Below are positions 8,387 through 17,069 of a stretch of DNA of 64,000 nucleotides, in pieces. The stretch's first letter is position 1. Every line of letters begins with the position of its first letter. This stretch comes from Betaproteobacteria bacterium (GTDB lineage: Bacteria; Pseudomonadota; Gammaproteobacteria; Burkholderiales; SG8-41). The notes beneath the pieces are model-generated. The model did no database searches, was not told the DNA's origin, and worked only from the letters and a program-made list of their open reading frames with translations. The translations under genes and the position numbers were made by a program. The stretch is taken from positions 1 to 64,000 of the forward strand of contig JAQGMI010000008.1 in assembly GCA_028292435.1 (NCBI GenBank), in the 5' to 3' direction.

Positions 8387-10165
8387 ATGGCTATACAAGT
8401 ATTGCCCGACCTGCTGATCAATCAGATTGCCGCAGGTGAAGTCATCGAGCGGCCCGCCGCCGCGCTCAAAGAGCTCCTCGAAAACAGTCTCGACGCAGGC
8501 GCCAATGACATCGGCGTCACGCTCGCCAGCGGCGGCACCAAGCTTCTCAAAGTCAGCGACGACGGCAGCGGCATTGCCAGGCATGAGCTCGAGCTCGCGT
8601 TGGCGCGGCACGCGACCAGCAAAATTTCAACGCTCGACGATCTCGAGCGCATCGCGAGTCTCGGCTTTCGCGGCGAAGCGCTCGCGAGCATCGCCGCGGT
8701 GTCGCATCTCACGCTGACGAGCCGGCAGCGCAGTGAAAAACACGCGTGGGCGATTTCGGTCGAGGGCGGCGCGCTCGCAGCACCCAGGCCCGCGGCGCAT
8801 GAAGCCGGCACCAGCATCGAGATTCACGATCTTTACTTCAATACGCCGGCGCGGCGCAAATTCCTGAAGTCGGAAGCGACCGAATATGCGCACTGCGATG
8901 AAACGTTCAAGCGCGTCGCGCTCGCGCGTCCCGATGTCGCGTTCAAGCTTCAGCACAATGGCCGCGCGCAATGGCATCTGCCCTCGCACAGCCGTGAAGA
9001 GCGCATCGCCGCGGTGCTTGGTGCGGATTTCGGCAGCGCTGCGATCGCAGTGCAGGCGGAAAGCGGCGCCACGAAATTGACGGGGCTCATCGGCTCGCCC
9101 GCGGCCGCGCGCGGCACCCGCGACGCCCAGTACTTTCTGGTCAACGGCCGTTTCGTGCGCGACAAGGTGCTCGCTCACGCGCTGCGCCAGGCGTACCAGG
9201 ACGTGCTGCATCACGATCGCCATCCTTCGTTCGTGCTGTCGCTCGAACTGGATCCGGCACGCGTCGACGTCAATGTGCATCCCGCCAAGAGCGAAGTGCG
9301 TTTTCGCGATTCGCAGGCAGTACATCAATTCGTCTTCCATGCCGTAAGCCGCGCATTGGCGGGCGCTGCCGGCAGCGCGACCGATGTCATTCCGGAAGCC
9401 GCCCCGCGCGCTGAATTGCCGGGCTTCATCGCGACTCAGCACCGGATGCCGCTCGGCGTCGCGCAATCGAACGCCGCTTATGAAACGCTGTTCGGGCGCG
9501 GCGCGGCGACGGCAGGGGCGCCAGCGCCGGTCTGGCCGATGCAAACCGGGCCCTCGCCTGCGGCGGATGCGGATACGGAAATTCCGCCGCTCGGCTTCGC
9601 GCTCGCGCAGCTCGCCGGCATTTACATCCTCGCGCGCAACGAGCACGGGCTCGTCATCGTCGACATGCATGCGGCGCACGAACGCATTGTTTACGAGAAA
9701 TTAAAAGTCCAGCTCGACGCCGACCGCATTTCGATGCAGCCGTTGCTGATTCCCGTCGTCTTCAATGCCGAGCGCATCGACGTCGCGACCGCGGAAGACC
9801 ACGCGGATACGTTAGCTAAAATTGGCTTCGAGATTGCCGCATTGTCGCCAACTGCGCTTGCCGTGCGCGGCGTGCCGGTCGCGTTGAAAGACGCCGACGC
9901 GGGCGAACTCGCGCGCGATGTGCTTACCGAGATCCGCGAGTTTGGCGCGAGCCGCGTGCTGATTGAAAGCCAGAATGAATTGCTGTCGACGATGGCCTGC
10001 CATACCGCGGTGCGCGCGAACCGGCTTTTGACCGTCGCTGAAATGAACGCGCTGCTGCGCGAAATGGAAGCGACCGAGCGCTCGGGCCAGTGCAACCACG
10101 GGCGCCCGACGTGGCACCAGATCAGCATCGCCGAGCTCGATAAATTGTTCATGCGAGGCCGCTAG
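8387..10165 (+). CDS. mutL: DNA mismatch repair protein MutL
   Basis: 592 residues. The N-terminal GHKL ATPase shows INQIAAGEVIERPA, ENSLDAGA, DDGSGI and GFRGEALASI. The C-terminal dimerisation domain carries DMHAAHERIVYE from about residue 426, which fits the DQHA(X)2E(X)4E metal-binding endonuclease motif with Met for Gln. It is therefore probably a nicking MutL, as expected in bacteria without MutH. The start agrees with the conserved N-terminus (MAIQVLPDLLINQI). miaA follows after one base, a classic mutL-miaA pair. Confidence 0.96.
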   Translation: MAIQVLPDLLINQIAAGEVIERPAAALKELLENSLDAGANDIGVTLASGGTKLLKVSDDGSGIARHELELALARHATSKISTLDDLERIASLGFRGEALASIAAVSHLTLTSRQRSEKHAWAISVEGGALAAPRPAAHEAGTSIEIHDLYFNTPARRKFLKSEATEYAHCDETFKRVALARPDVAFKLQHNGRAQWHLPSHSREERIAAVLGADFGSAAIAVQAESGATKLTGLIGSPAAARGTRDAQYFLVNGRFVRDKVLAHALRQAYQDVLHHDRHPSFVLSLELDPARVDVNVHPAKSEVRFRDSQAVHQFVFHAVSRALAGAAGSATDVIPEAAPRAELPGFIATQHRMPLGVAQSNAAYETLFGRGAATAGAPAPVWPMQTGPSPAADADTEIPPLGFALAQLAGIYILARNEHGLVIVDMHAAHERIVYEKLKVQLDADRISMQPLLIPVVFNAERIDVATAEDHADTLAKIGFEIAALSPTALAVRGVPVALKDADAGELARDVLTEIREFGASRVLIESQNELLSTMACHTAVRANRLLTVAEMNALLREMEATERSGQCNHGRPTWHQISIAELDKLFMRGR

Positions 10166-10166
10166 C

Positions 10167-11201
10167 GTGGCGCGCCAGCGCACGGCGGCCAAACCAGCGG
10201 TCAGGCGAACAAGGACGCGCAAACCGGCGGCGATTAAGCCAGCGTCGCGCATGCCGCAGCCGCAATTTCCGCCGGCCATTTTATTGATGGGACCGACGGC
10301 GAGCGGCAAAACCGGTGTTGCGGTCGATCTGGTGCGCGAACTGCCGTGCGAGATTATCAGCGTCGATTCAGCGCAGGTCTATCGGCATATGGACGTCGGT
10401 ACGGCAAAACCGGACGCCGCGACGCTGGCAGCGGCGCCGCACCAGCTGATCAACCTTATCGAGCCGGATGACAGCTATTCCGCTGCCCGTTTTCGCGATG
10501 ACGCACTGACGGCGATGCGCGAAATCACCGAGCGCGGCAACATTCCGCTGCTGGTCGGCGGCACGATGATGTATTTCAAAACGCTGCTTGAAGGATTGTC
10601 CGAGCTGCCCGAAGCCGATCCGGCGATCCGCATGGTAATCGACACCATGGCGCAGGAAAAAGGCTGGCCCGGCGTGCATAAGGAGCTTGCGCGCGTCGAT
10701 CCTGAAACCGCCGCGCGCCTCGAGCCCAATGATTCGCAGCGCGTGCAGCGTGCGCTCGAAATCTATTTCGTGACCAATAAGCCGATGTCCGAGCTCCTGA
10801 AGAAGCCCAAGTACGTGTACTTCCCGTACACACCGATCAAGATTTCGCTTTTGCCCGGCGAGCGCAGCGAATTGCACGACCGCATCGCGGCACGTTTCGA
10901 GGCGATGCTCGAATTGGGATTGATTGGCGAACTGCGCAAACTGCGCGCCGATTACGCGCTCGATCTGGACATGCCGTCAATGCGCTGCGTTGGCTACCGG
11001 CAGACGTGGGACTATCTCGACGGCAACATCGGACTCGCAACGCTGCGCGAACAAGGCACCGCCGCGACGCGCCAGCTCGCCAAGCGTCAACTCACCTGGC
11101 TGCGCGCAATGAAGGACGTGACCGCGTTCGATTGCCTGGATGAGGATTTAAGCGCTGAGGTGCTCGCGCATCTGCGGCCGAAGCTTAGTCTTTCTCTTTA
11201 A
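10167..11201 (+). CDS. miaA: tRNA dimethylallyltransferase MiaA
   Basis: Adds a dimethylallyl group to N6 of A37 in tRNAs reading codons that start with U. Motifs are the P-loop GPTASGKT, DSAQVYRHMDVGTAKP and VGGTMMYFKTLLEGLSELP. From the GTG at 10167, with GAGG eight bases upstream, the product is 344 residues and has a basic Arg/Lys/Pro/Ala-rich extension of 28 residues not usual in MiaA. The ATG at 10251 would give the standard 316-residue form but has no Shine-Dalgarno. Its 3' end overlaps convergent xseA by 17 bases. Confidence 0.94.
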   Translation: MARQRTAAKPAVRRTRTRKPAAIKPASRMPQPQFPPAILLMGPTASGKTGVAVDLVRELPCEIISVDSAQVYRHMDVGTAKPDAATLAAAPHQLINLIEPDDSYSAARFRDDALTAMREITERGNIPLLVGGTMMYFKTLLEGLSELPEADPAIRMVIDTMAQEKGWPGVHKELARVDPETAARLEPNDSQRVQRALEIYFVTNKPMSELLKKPKYVYFPYTPIKISLLPGERSELHDRIAARFEAMLELGLIGELRKLRADYALDLDMPSMRCVGYRQTWDYLDGNIGLATLREQGTAATRQLAKRQLTWLRAMKDVTAFDCLDEDLSAEVLAHLRPKLSLSL

Positions 11202-12525
11202 TTTTCGCGCGAGCCCACCCGCGCGCGAACGTCAGCTTCAATTCTTCGTCCACCTTAACTTCGCTGCTGGCGCGAACGATTTTGCCGTCGGCGGTTTGCA
11301 CCATGCTGTAACCGCGCTCGAATACCGCGTGTGGATTCAAATGATCGAGATGCGACGCCATGCTCTTAACTTTTGCGGCGAGCGCGTCGAGCCGGTGCTG
11401 CGTCACGCCGTTCAGGCGCCGCGCGAGCAAACCCTGTTGAACAACCAGTGCGTCGACGTCGGGACGCCGCGCAAGCACGCGCTGCAGCAGATCACGCAGC
11501 TGCCACTGGCGGTCGGCCGTCGCATGCGCCCACGCGCCGCGCAGCCGGCTCGCGAACTGCGCGAGCTCACGCAACTGATTGGCGATGTGCTCGCCCGGGT
11601 GCACGAGGCGCCTTGCCATGCCGTCGACATGCTGCATGCGGCGCTCGAGCGCGCGCTCCATCACGCGTTTGAGCCGCTGATACAGGTTGCCGACTTCCTG
11701 GTGCAGGTCGACGCAGTTCGGACAGGCCATTTGCGCAGCGGCGGTTGGCGTTGGCGCGCGTACGTCGGCGACAAAGTCCGCAATCGTGAAATCGGTTTCA
11801 TGACCGACGCCGCAGATCACCGGCAGGCGGCAAGCATGAATTGCGCGCGCGACGACTTCTTCGTTGAAAGACCACAAGTCTTCGATGCTGCCGCCGCCGC
11901 GGCACAGGATCAGCACGTCGCATTCGGCTCGCGCGTCGGCGGCAGCGATCGAGGCGGCGATTTTCGCGCCGGCGCCCTCGCCCTGCACCGGCGTCGGATA
12001 AATGAAAACGGGAATCGCCGGCATGCGGCGCTTGAGCGTCGTCAGCACGTCGCGCAGCGCCGCTGCCTGCGGCGACGTGACGATGCCGATTGCGCGCGGG
12101 AATCGCGGCAAAGGCTGCTTCGTCTCTTCGGCGAACAGCCCTTCGGCGAGCAGCTTCGCCTTCAATTGCTCGAATGCAGCATACAACGCGCCCAAACCGG
12201 CGCGGCGCATCGTTTCGACGTTGAGCTGAAACTCACCGCGCGCTTCGTAGAACGACGGCAGCGCACGTACTTCGACCTGCATGCCGTTTGCCGGTTGCCA
12301 ATCATGCAGCTGCGCCTTTTGCCGGAACATGACGCAGCGAACCTGCGCTTGCGCATCCTTGAGCGAAAAATAGCAATGCCCGGAAGCGGCGCGCATGAAA
12401 TTCGAAATCTCGCCAGCCACCCACATCAGCGGCAGATTGCGCTCGATGAGTTCGCGCGCAGTCCGGTTCAGTTCGGCGACGCCGATCACACGCGCCGATT
12501 TTTCAGGAAAAGTGAACAGGTCCAT
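11185..12525 (-). CDS. xseA: Exodeoxyribonuclease VII large subunit XseA
   Basis: Large, catalytic subunit of exonuclease VII, which degrades single-stranded DNA; 446 residues. It has an N-terminal OB-fold (SEKSARVIGVAELNRTARELIE region with WVAGEISNFMRAASGHCYFSLKD), the catalytic-domain segments VTSPQAAALRDVLTTLKRR, CRGGGSIEDLWSFNEE and CGVGHETDFTIADFVAD, and a C-terminal coiled coil. The small subunit XseB is not in the window. Confidence 0.95.
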   Translation of the reverse strand: MDLFTFPEKSARVIGVAELNRTARELIERNLPLMWVAGEISNFMRAASGHCYFSLKDAQAQVRCVMFRQKAQLHDWQPANGMQVEVRALPSFYEARGEFQLNVETMRRAGLGALYAAFEQLKAKLLAEGLFAEETKQPLPRFPRAIGIVTSPQAAALRDVLTTLKRRMPAIPVFIYPTPVQGEGAGAKIAASIAAADARAECDVLILCRGGGSIEDLWSFNEEVVARAIHACRLPVICGVGHETDFTIADFVADVRAPTPTAAAQMACPNCVDLHQEVGNLYQRLKRVMERALERRMQHVDGMARRLVHPGEHIANQLRELAQFASRLRGAWAHATADRQWQLRDLLQRVLARRPDVDALVVQQGLLARRLNGVTQHRLDALAAKVKSMASHLDHLNPHAVFERGYSMVQTADGKIVRASSEVKVDEELKLTFARGWARAKIKEKD

Positions 12526-13084
12526 GCGGGGATTTTAGGTCGTGAAATGTAAACCGAGTGCAAAAAACCGGGCACGCCAAAAATCCCTAACGAATTCAAG
12601 GCGGATTTTTCGCGCGCGCCGATGCGTTGCGGCGGTCACGCTTTTCCCCCGCCGTCATCGTAGTGTCACGTTAGGTTTTTTTATGACGCCGCGCTCACGG
12701 GCAGAATATTTGTAAATCCATGTTTAAACAGTGGAATGTAAGAAGTTCAAATTTTAAGCAGCGTAGCAAAAGTCGTTACGCCAAACTCACTTAGGCTAAC
12801 TTTTTACAAACTTTGCACATACTTATCCACAGCATTTGTGGACAAGTTTTCAGCGTCGCATGTTTTGCGAGCGCGGAAATTTTTAGATGCGCGACGCTGG
12901 TCGATTGCACGAACGCACTTTGCTTCAAGGCGCAACAAGCCGTCCACATTGATGCTCATCGCTTGCATAATGCGACGCGCGAACACACGGCCAAACTCAT
13001 TTCCCGCAGCGATTGCACTTGCTGAAAAACCCTTGCCCATATAGAGTTACGCGAAATAAATCAGGGAACTTCGGAGAACTATAA
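12526..13084. other. 559-base gene-free, partly AT-rich intergenic region
   Basis: No credible coding sequence is present; the short open frames at 12804-13044 on both strands have no family resemblance and no ribosome-binding site. The middle (about 12690-12850) is clearly AT-richer than its surroundings and ends in the pair of DnaA-box-like sequences listed separately. The right end should carry the exbB promoter; TATAGA at 13040-13045 is a possible -10, but no -35 at good spacing is obvious. No tRNA or rRNA is recognisable. Confidence 0.6.
12823..12845. promoter_or_regulatory. Head-to-head pair of DnaA-box-like 9-mers
   Basis: TTATCCACA at 12823-12831 matches the strict DnaA-box consensus. 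TGTGGACAA at 12837-12845 is the reverse complement of TTGTCCACA, one base off. They face each other across five bases, making a 23-base dyad next to an AT-rich stretch. This could be a DnaA-binding regulatory or titration site. No dnaA, dnaN, gyrB, rnpA or parB gene is nearby, so an origin is not supported. Confidence 0.45.
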
Positions 13085-13693
13085 GTGTTCGCATTCATTG
13101 AAGCGGCGGGTTGGCCGGTATGGCCTTTGGTGCTGGCGTCGGTTATATCGCTGGCCATTATTGGCGAACGCGCCTGGTCCTTGCGCAGCAGCGTCGTCAC
13201 GCCGCCCCAGCTTTTGTCTCAAGTCGTCCAGGAATTCCGCACCAACGGCGTCGATCCGATGATGCTGGCCCGACTCACCAGCGGCTCGGCGCTCGCGCAA
13301 GTCTTCGCTGCCGGCCTCAAGAATGTAAAAAGCACACCGCAGGTCATGAAAGAGGCGATCGACGATGCAGGACGCGCGGTCGCACACGATCTCGAACGCT
13401 TCCTGAACACGCTCGGCACCATCGCTTCGATCAGCCCGCTGCTCGGCCTCCTGGGCACCGTCATCGGTATGATCGAAATCTTCGGCTCGCAGGCGCCCTC
13501 GGGCACCAACCCGATCGTGCTCGCGCACGGCATCTCGATTGCGCTTTACAACACCGCGATGGGCCTGATCGTCGCCATTCCGAGCATGATTTTCTACCGC
13601 TTCTTCCGCAGCAAAGTCGATTCGCTGATTATTGAAATGGAAAGCCAGGCGGTGAAACTCGTCGAGATCCTGCACGGCGAACGCAATAACTAA
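13085..13693 (+). CDS. exbB: ExbB/TolQ/MotA-family proton channel protein
   Basis: Inner-membrane proton channel subunit, 202 residues with three predicted membrane helices: one near residues 12-30 and two in the C-terminal half (ISPLLGLLGTVIGMIEIF and the ALYNTAMGLIVAIPSMIFYRFF segment). It starts at GTG 13085 with GGAG eight bases upstream. exbD follows after 15 bases. With ExbD it powers a TonB- or Tol-type energy coupler; no tonB or tolAB is in the window, so which system it serves is open. The linkage to lpxK is a common betaproteobacterial arrangement. Confidence 0.9.
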   Translation: MFAFIEAAGWPVWPLVLASVISLAIIGERAWSLRSSVVTPPQLLSQVVQEFRTNGVDPMMLARLTSGSALAQVFAAGLKNVKSTPQVMKEAIDDAGRAVAHDLERFLNTLGTIASISPLLGLLGTVIGMIEIFGSQAPSGTNPIVLAHGISIALYNTAMGLIVAIPSMIFYRFFRSKVDSLIIEMESQAVKLVEILHGERNN

Positions 13694-13708
13694 ACGGGAC
13701 GGACCAGC

Positions 13709-14128
13709 GTGAACTTCCGCCTCGGCAGGCCCAAAGAGGAACCCGAGATCAACCTGATTCCGTTGATCGACGTGTTGCTCGTCATCCTGATTTTTCTGAT
13801 GGTCACCACGACCTATTCGCGATTCGCGGAACTGCAGATCAACCTGCCGACCGCGGATGCAAACAAGCCCGAAGAACGCTCCAACCAGATCAACGTCGCG
13901 GTCGACGGCCAGGGCAAATACGTCGTCAATAAAGCGGCGGTGCCGTTTCGCAGTCCCGACAGTTTCGCCGATGAACTGAAGCGTGCGGCCGGCGGCACGC
14001 CCGATCCGGTCGTCATCATCAATGCCGACGCGACTGCAACTCACCAATCCGTGATCAACATCATGGAAGCCGCGCGCATCGCCGGATTCAGCCGCATCAC
14101 CTTCACCACCCAGGCCGGCAAGAAGTGA
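13709..14128 (+). CDS. exbD: ExbD/TolR-family biopolymer transport protein
   Basis: 139 residues. There is a short cytoplasmic start, one membrane helix (IDVLLVILIFLMVTTTY) with the conserved aspartate of the ExbD/TolR helix in LIPLIDVLLV, and a periplasmic domain. The start is the GTG at 13709. It is the partner of the ExbB-like channel immediately upstream, and the pair forms the stator that uses the proton gradient. Confidence 0.9.
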   Translation: MNFRLGRPKEEPEINLIPLIDVLLVILIFLMVTTTYSRFAELQINLPTADANKPEERSNQINVAVDGQGKYVVNKAAVPFRSPDSFADELKRAAGGTPDPVVIINADATATHQSVINIMEAARIAGFSRITFTTQAGKK

Positions 14129-14169
14129 GGTGAGCCGCGCTTCCAAGTGAGCGGCGCGCTCCCGACGTG

Positions 14170-15174
14170 ATGCACTGGCTCGAAACTCACTGGTACCGCC
14201 TGTCCCCGCTGCACCTTGTATTGTGGCCGCTGAGCCTCGTGTTCGGCGCGCTCGCCGCGTTGCGCCGAATGCTCTACTGCAGTGGCCTACTCAACAGCAT
14301 CAAGCTCGCCGTACCCGTCGTCATGGTCGGCAACATCAACGTCGGCGGCACCGGCAAGACGCCGTGCGTGATCTGGCTTGTGAGCTGGCTCGCCAGCCGC
14401 GGCCTTAAGCCCGGCATCATCAGCCGCGGCTATGGCGGCACCACGCGACATCCGCAGGAAGTCACGCGCGACACTGACCCCGCGCTCGTCGGCGACGAAG
14501 CAGTACTGCTCGCGCGGCGTTGCGCATGCCCGGTGTGGACCGGCAGTTCGCGCATCGCCGCCGCACGGGCATTGCTCGCGGCCAATCCGGCGTGCGACGT
14601 GATCATCAGCGACGACGGACTTCAGCATTACGCGCTCAAACGGGACGTCGAACTCGTCGTGCTCGACGGTGAGCGCGGCTGCGGCAATGGCATGCTGCTG
14701 CCGGCGGGCCCATTGCGTGAATCGTTGAGCCGGCTTGAATGCGTCGATGCGCTGATCATCAACGGCGGCGCAGTGTTCCCGCCCGACATGCTGCCGTCCG
14801 GCGTGCCGGCCTTCGATATGCGCCTCGACGGTGAAACCTTTTACGCGCTGCGCCCGCCGCACCAGGAAGTCGGTCCCGCTTATTTCAGGGAACTGGCGGT
14901 GTGCGCGATGGCAGGTATCGGCAATCCGCAAAAGTTCTTCAACCGGCTGCATGATCTTGGCATTTCCTTCACCGCGCGGCCCTTTCCCGATCACCATGCG
15001 TACGCCGCGGGCGATTGCGCGTTCGAAGGCAAAACGGCGGTCATAATGACCGAAAAGGATGCGGTAAAATGCGAGCGCCTGGCCGGCGACAGCAACAGCT
15101 GGTGGGCGCTGCGCGTCGACGCTGCGCTCGATGAAGCGCTCGGAGAACTAATACTGAAAAAGATTGCGAGATAA
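14170..15174 (+). CDS. lpxK: Tetraacyldisaccharide 4'-kinase LpxK
   Basis: Phosphorylates the 4' position of the lipid A precursor at the inner membrane. About 334 residues, with an N-terminal hydrophobic anchor (LHLVLWPLSLVFGALAAL), then VGNINVGGTGKTP as P-loop, GIISRGYGG, VGDEAVLLARR and DDGLQHYALKRDVE, all diagnostic. GTG at 14167 and ATG at 14170 are adjacent in frame; I list the ATG. A Trm112 gene follows after three bases, then kdsB, as in E. coli (lpxK-ycaR-kdsB). Confidence 0.94.
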   Translation: MHWLETHWYRLSPLHLVLWPLSLVFGALAALRRMLYCSGLLNSIKLAVPVVMVGNINVGGTGKTPCVIWLVSWLASRGLKPGIISRGYGGTTRHPQEVTRDTDPALVGDEAVLLARRCACPVWTGSSRIAAARALLAANPACDVIISDDGLQHYALKRDVELVVLDGERGCGNGMLLPAGPLRESLSRLECVDALIINGGAVFPPDMLPSGVPAFDMRLDGETFYALRPPHQEVGPAYFRELAVCAMAGIGNPQKFFNRLHDLGISFTARPFPDHHAYAAGDCAFEGKTAVIMTEKDAVKCERLAGDSNSWWALRVDAALDEALGELILKKIAR

Positions 15175-15177
15175 CTG

Positions 15178-15357
15178 ATGGATTCGAAGCTGCTCGACAT
15201 CCTGGTGTGCCCGCTATGCAAAGGGCCGCTGATTTATGTGAAATCGCGGCAGGAGCTGATCTGCAAGGCAGACCGCCTCGCGTATCCCATCAAGGACGGG
15301 ATACCGGTCATGCTCGAGGACGATGCGCGGAAACTCGCGCCGGAGGAGGAGGTTTGA
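15178..15357 (+). CDS. ycaR: Trm112/YcaR-family small zinc-ribbon protein
   Basis: 59 residues beginning [18 protein letters not shown]. This is the YcaR/Trm112 family, which sits between lpxK and kdsB in many proteobacteria. The first knuckle CPLC is intact. The second cysteine pair found in eukaryotic Trm112 is reduced to a single Cys ([13 protein letters not shown]), as in bacterial members, and DGIPVML is the usual end. Role in bacteria is unclear to me. Confidence 0.88.
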   Translation: MDSKLLDILVCPLCKGPLIYVKSRQELICKADRLAYPIKDGIPVMLEDDARKLAPEEEV

Positions 15358-15393
15358 GGATTGAGTACCAATCCTGAATCGCCACCCCCAACG

Positions 15394-15421
15394 CTCAATC
15401 TTCGATCCTAAATCCCGAATC
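15394..15421. repeat. Four tandem 7-bp units (CTCAATC-like) before kdsB
   Basis: CTCAATC, TTCGATC, CTAAATC and CCGAATC follow one another in exact 7-base phase, sharing a terminal ATC. An inverted copy GATTGAG lies at 15359-15365. The array fills the short gap between the Trm112 gene and the kdsB ATG, where no Shine-Dalgarno is seen. The same heptamer family recurs at 44458-44492. Confidence 0.6.
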
Positions 15422-15424
15422 CAA

Positions 15425-16195
15425 ATGCCTGACTTCGTCGTCGTTATCCCGGCCCGCCACGCCTCGACGCGGTTGCCGGGAAAAATTCTCGCCGAAATTG
15501 CCGGCCGCCCGATGGTCGTGCATGTCGCGGAACGCGCGCAGGCGAGCGGCGCCGCCGAGGTCATCGTGGCGACGGATCACCAGGACATCGCCGATGCGGT
15601 CGCACGCCATGGCTACACCGCGGTGATGACGAAGACCGATCATGCTTCCGGCACGGACCGCATCGCCGAAGTCGCGGCGCGCCGCGCTTATGCGGCGGAC
15701 ACCATCGTGGTCAACGTGCAGGGCGACGAGCCCCTGATCGAGCCAGCGCTGATTAGCGCTGCCGCCGGGCAACTCGCCGCGAACGCCGGCGCCGCAATTG
15801 CGACCGCGTGCGCGCCGATCGCGAAAGCCGCCGACTTCGCCAACCCGAATATCGTCAAAGTCGTGCTCGATAAAAACGGCTACGCGCTGTATTTCAGCCG
15901 CGCCACCATCCCTTACGCGCGCGATGCATTTGCCGACAGGATCGCCGCGCTGCCTGACGGCCTGCCCGCATACCGCCATATCGGTATTTATGCGTACCGC
16001 GCCGCGTTTCTCGAAAGCTATGCGCAGCTCGCGCCGGCACCGCTTGAGCAATACGAAGCGCTCGAGCAGCTGCGCGCGCTGTGGCACGGCTACAAAATCA
16101 GCGTGGCCGTCACGCCGGCAATGCCGCATGCGGGTGTGGACACTCGCGAAGATCTCGAGCGCGTGCGGGATTTGCTGCGGCAGACCGCGCGCTGA
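15425..16195 (+). CDS. kdsB: 3-deoxy-manno-octulosonate cytidylyltransferase KdsB
   Basis: Activates KDO as CMP-KDO for the lipopolysaccharide inner core. 256 residues, with [20 protein letters not shown] at the N-terminus, [20 protein letters not shown] and [12 protein letters not shown], and later [12 protein letters not shown] and HIGIYAYR, all family signatures. The ATG is preceded by a heptamer repeat array instead of a ribosome-binding site. Confidence 0.95.
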   Translation: MPDFVVVIPARHASTRLPGKILAEIAGRPMVVHVAERAQASGAAEVIVATDHQDIADAVARHGYTAVMTKTDHASGTDRIAEVAARRAYAADTIVVNVQGDEPLIEPALISAAAGQLAANAGAAIATACAPIAKAADFANPNIVKVVLDKNGYALYFSRATIPYARDAFADRIAALPDGLPAYRHIGIYAYRAAFLESYAQLAPAPLEQYEALEQLRALWHGYKISVAVTPAMPHAGVDTREDLERVRDLLRQTAR

Positions 16196-16210
16196 TACGC
16201 AGCATTTCGT

Positions 16211-16238
16211 TTTGCCGCCGCGCCGGAACCGGTATAAT
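16211..16238 (+). promoter_or_regulatory. Predicted sigma-70 promoter of adk
   Basis: A perfect TATAAT at 16233-16238 has TTTGCC at 16211-16216 upstream, spaced by 16 bases. It lies just after the kdsB stop and would give adk a leader of roughly 70 bases. Confidence 0.45.
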
Positions 16239-16318
16239 CCGCGCATCGATAACCGGGTTTTGATTCAGCCGTTATGCGCAAGACCCTGCGTAGCCGCACA
16301 CAACAATAAATCATCATG

Positions 16319-16996
16319 ATGCGAATCATTCTGCTGGGACTGCCCGGCGCCGGTAAAGGAACGCAGGCGCAGTTTCTCATCGCGCGCTACGGCATCCCGC
16401 AAATCTCGACCGGCTCCATGCTGCGCGCCGAAATCGACGCCGGCACCGCACTTGGTATCGAGGCGCGCAAGTTCATGGACAAGGGTAATCTCGTGCCGGA
16501 CGAGCTCGTGATTGAAATGGTCAACAAGCGCATTGCGCAGCCCGACTGCAAACACGGCTTCATCATTGACGGTTTTCCGCGCACCGTCGCGCAGGCAGAA
16601 GTGCTGCGCAAGTCAGGCGTCGATATTGATATCGTGATTGAGATTGAAGTCAGCGATTCGGAAATATTGCGGCGCATGAGCGGCCGTCGCGTTCACCCCG
16701 CTTCGGGCCGCACCTATCACATCGATTTCAATCCGCCGCGCGTGCCGGATAAAGACGACATTACCGGCGAACCGCTCGTGCAGCGTCCCGATGACAACGA
16801 AGAAACCGTCAAGCGCCGCATCGCGAGCTACCACGCGGTGACCAAGCCGCTGGTTAACTACTATCTGCAGTGGGCCGAAAGCGGCGACCCGCGCGCGCCG
16901 AAGTACGTGAACATTTACGGCCGCGGCTCGATCGAGCACATTCGCGACAAGATGTTTGCGGCGATCGGCCAGCACCAGGACGGCAGCGACAACTAG
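16319..16996 (+). CDS. adk: Adenylate kinase
   Basis: Interconverts ATP + AMP and two ADP. 225 residues from the ATG at 16319; an adjacent in-frame ATG at 16316 would add one Met. The P-loop is [11 protein letters not shown], followed by the AMP-binding [21 protein letters not shown], and a long-form LID ([13 protein letters not shown] to [10 protein letters not shown]) without a cysteine zinc site. Upstream are kdsB and lpxK; downstream is the pyrophosphate-dependent phosphofructokinase gene. Confidence 0.96.
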   Translation: MRIILLGLPGAGKGTQAQFLIARYGIPQISTGSMLRAEIDAGTALGIEARKFMDKGNLVPDELVIEMVNKRIAQPDCKHGFIIDGFPRTVAQAEVLRKSGVDIDIVIEIEVSDSEILRRMSGRRVHPASGRTYHIDFNPPRVPDKDDITGEPLVQRPDDNEETVKRRIASYHAVTKPLVNYYLQWAESGDPRAPKYVNIYGRGSIEHIRDKMFAAIGQHQDGSDN

Positions 16997-17006
16997 GCGC
17001 GTCCGT

Positions 17007-17034
17007 TTGGCTGGCGAGGCCGGGGTGTTAAAAT
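17007..17034 (+). promoter_or_regulatory. Predicted sigma-70 promoter of the PPi-phosphofructokinase gene
   Basis: TTGGCT at 17007-17012 and TAAAAT at 17029-17034 are separated by 16 bases in the gap between adk and the downstream gene, placing the start about 30 bases ahead of the ATG at 17070. Confidence 0.4.
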
Positions 17035-17069
17035 AACCGTCCCTCCAGGCACAGTTTCAATCCCAAGTC

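Noticed and set aside
12690..12845. Chromosomal replication origin
   Set aside because: Only two DnaA-box-like sites are visible and no dnaA, dnaN, gyrB, rnpA or parAB genes are near.
12804..13044. Three short open frames of 68-78 codons in the xseA-exbB gap
   Set aside because: No ribosome-binding site, no family resemblance, and they overlap one another on both strands.
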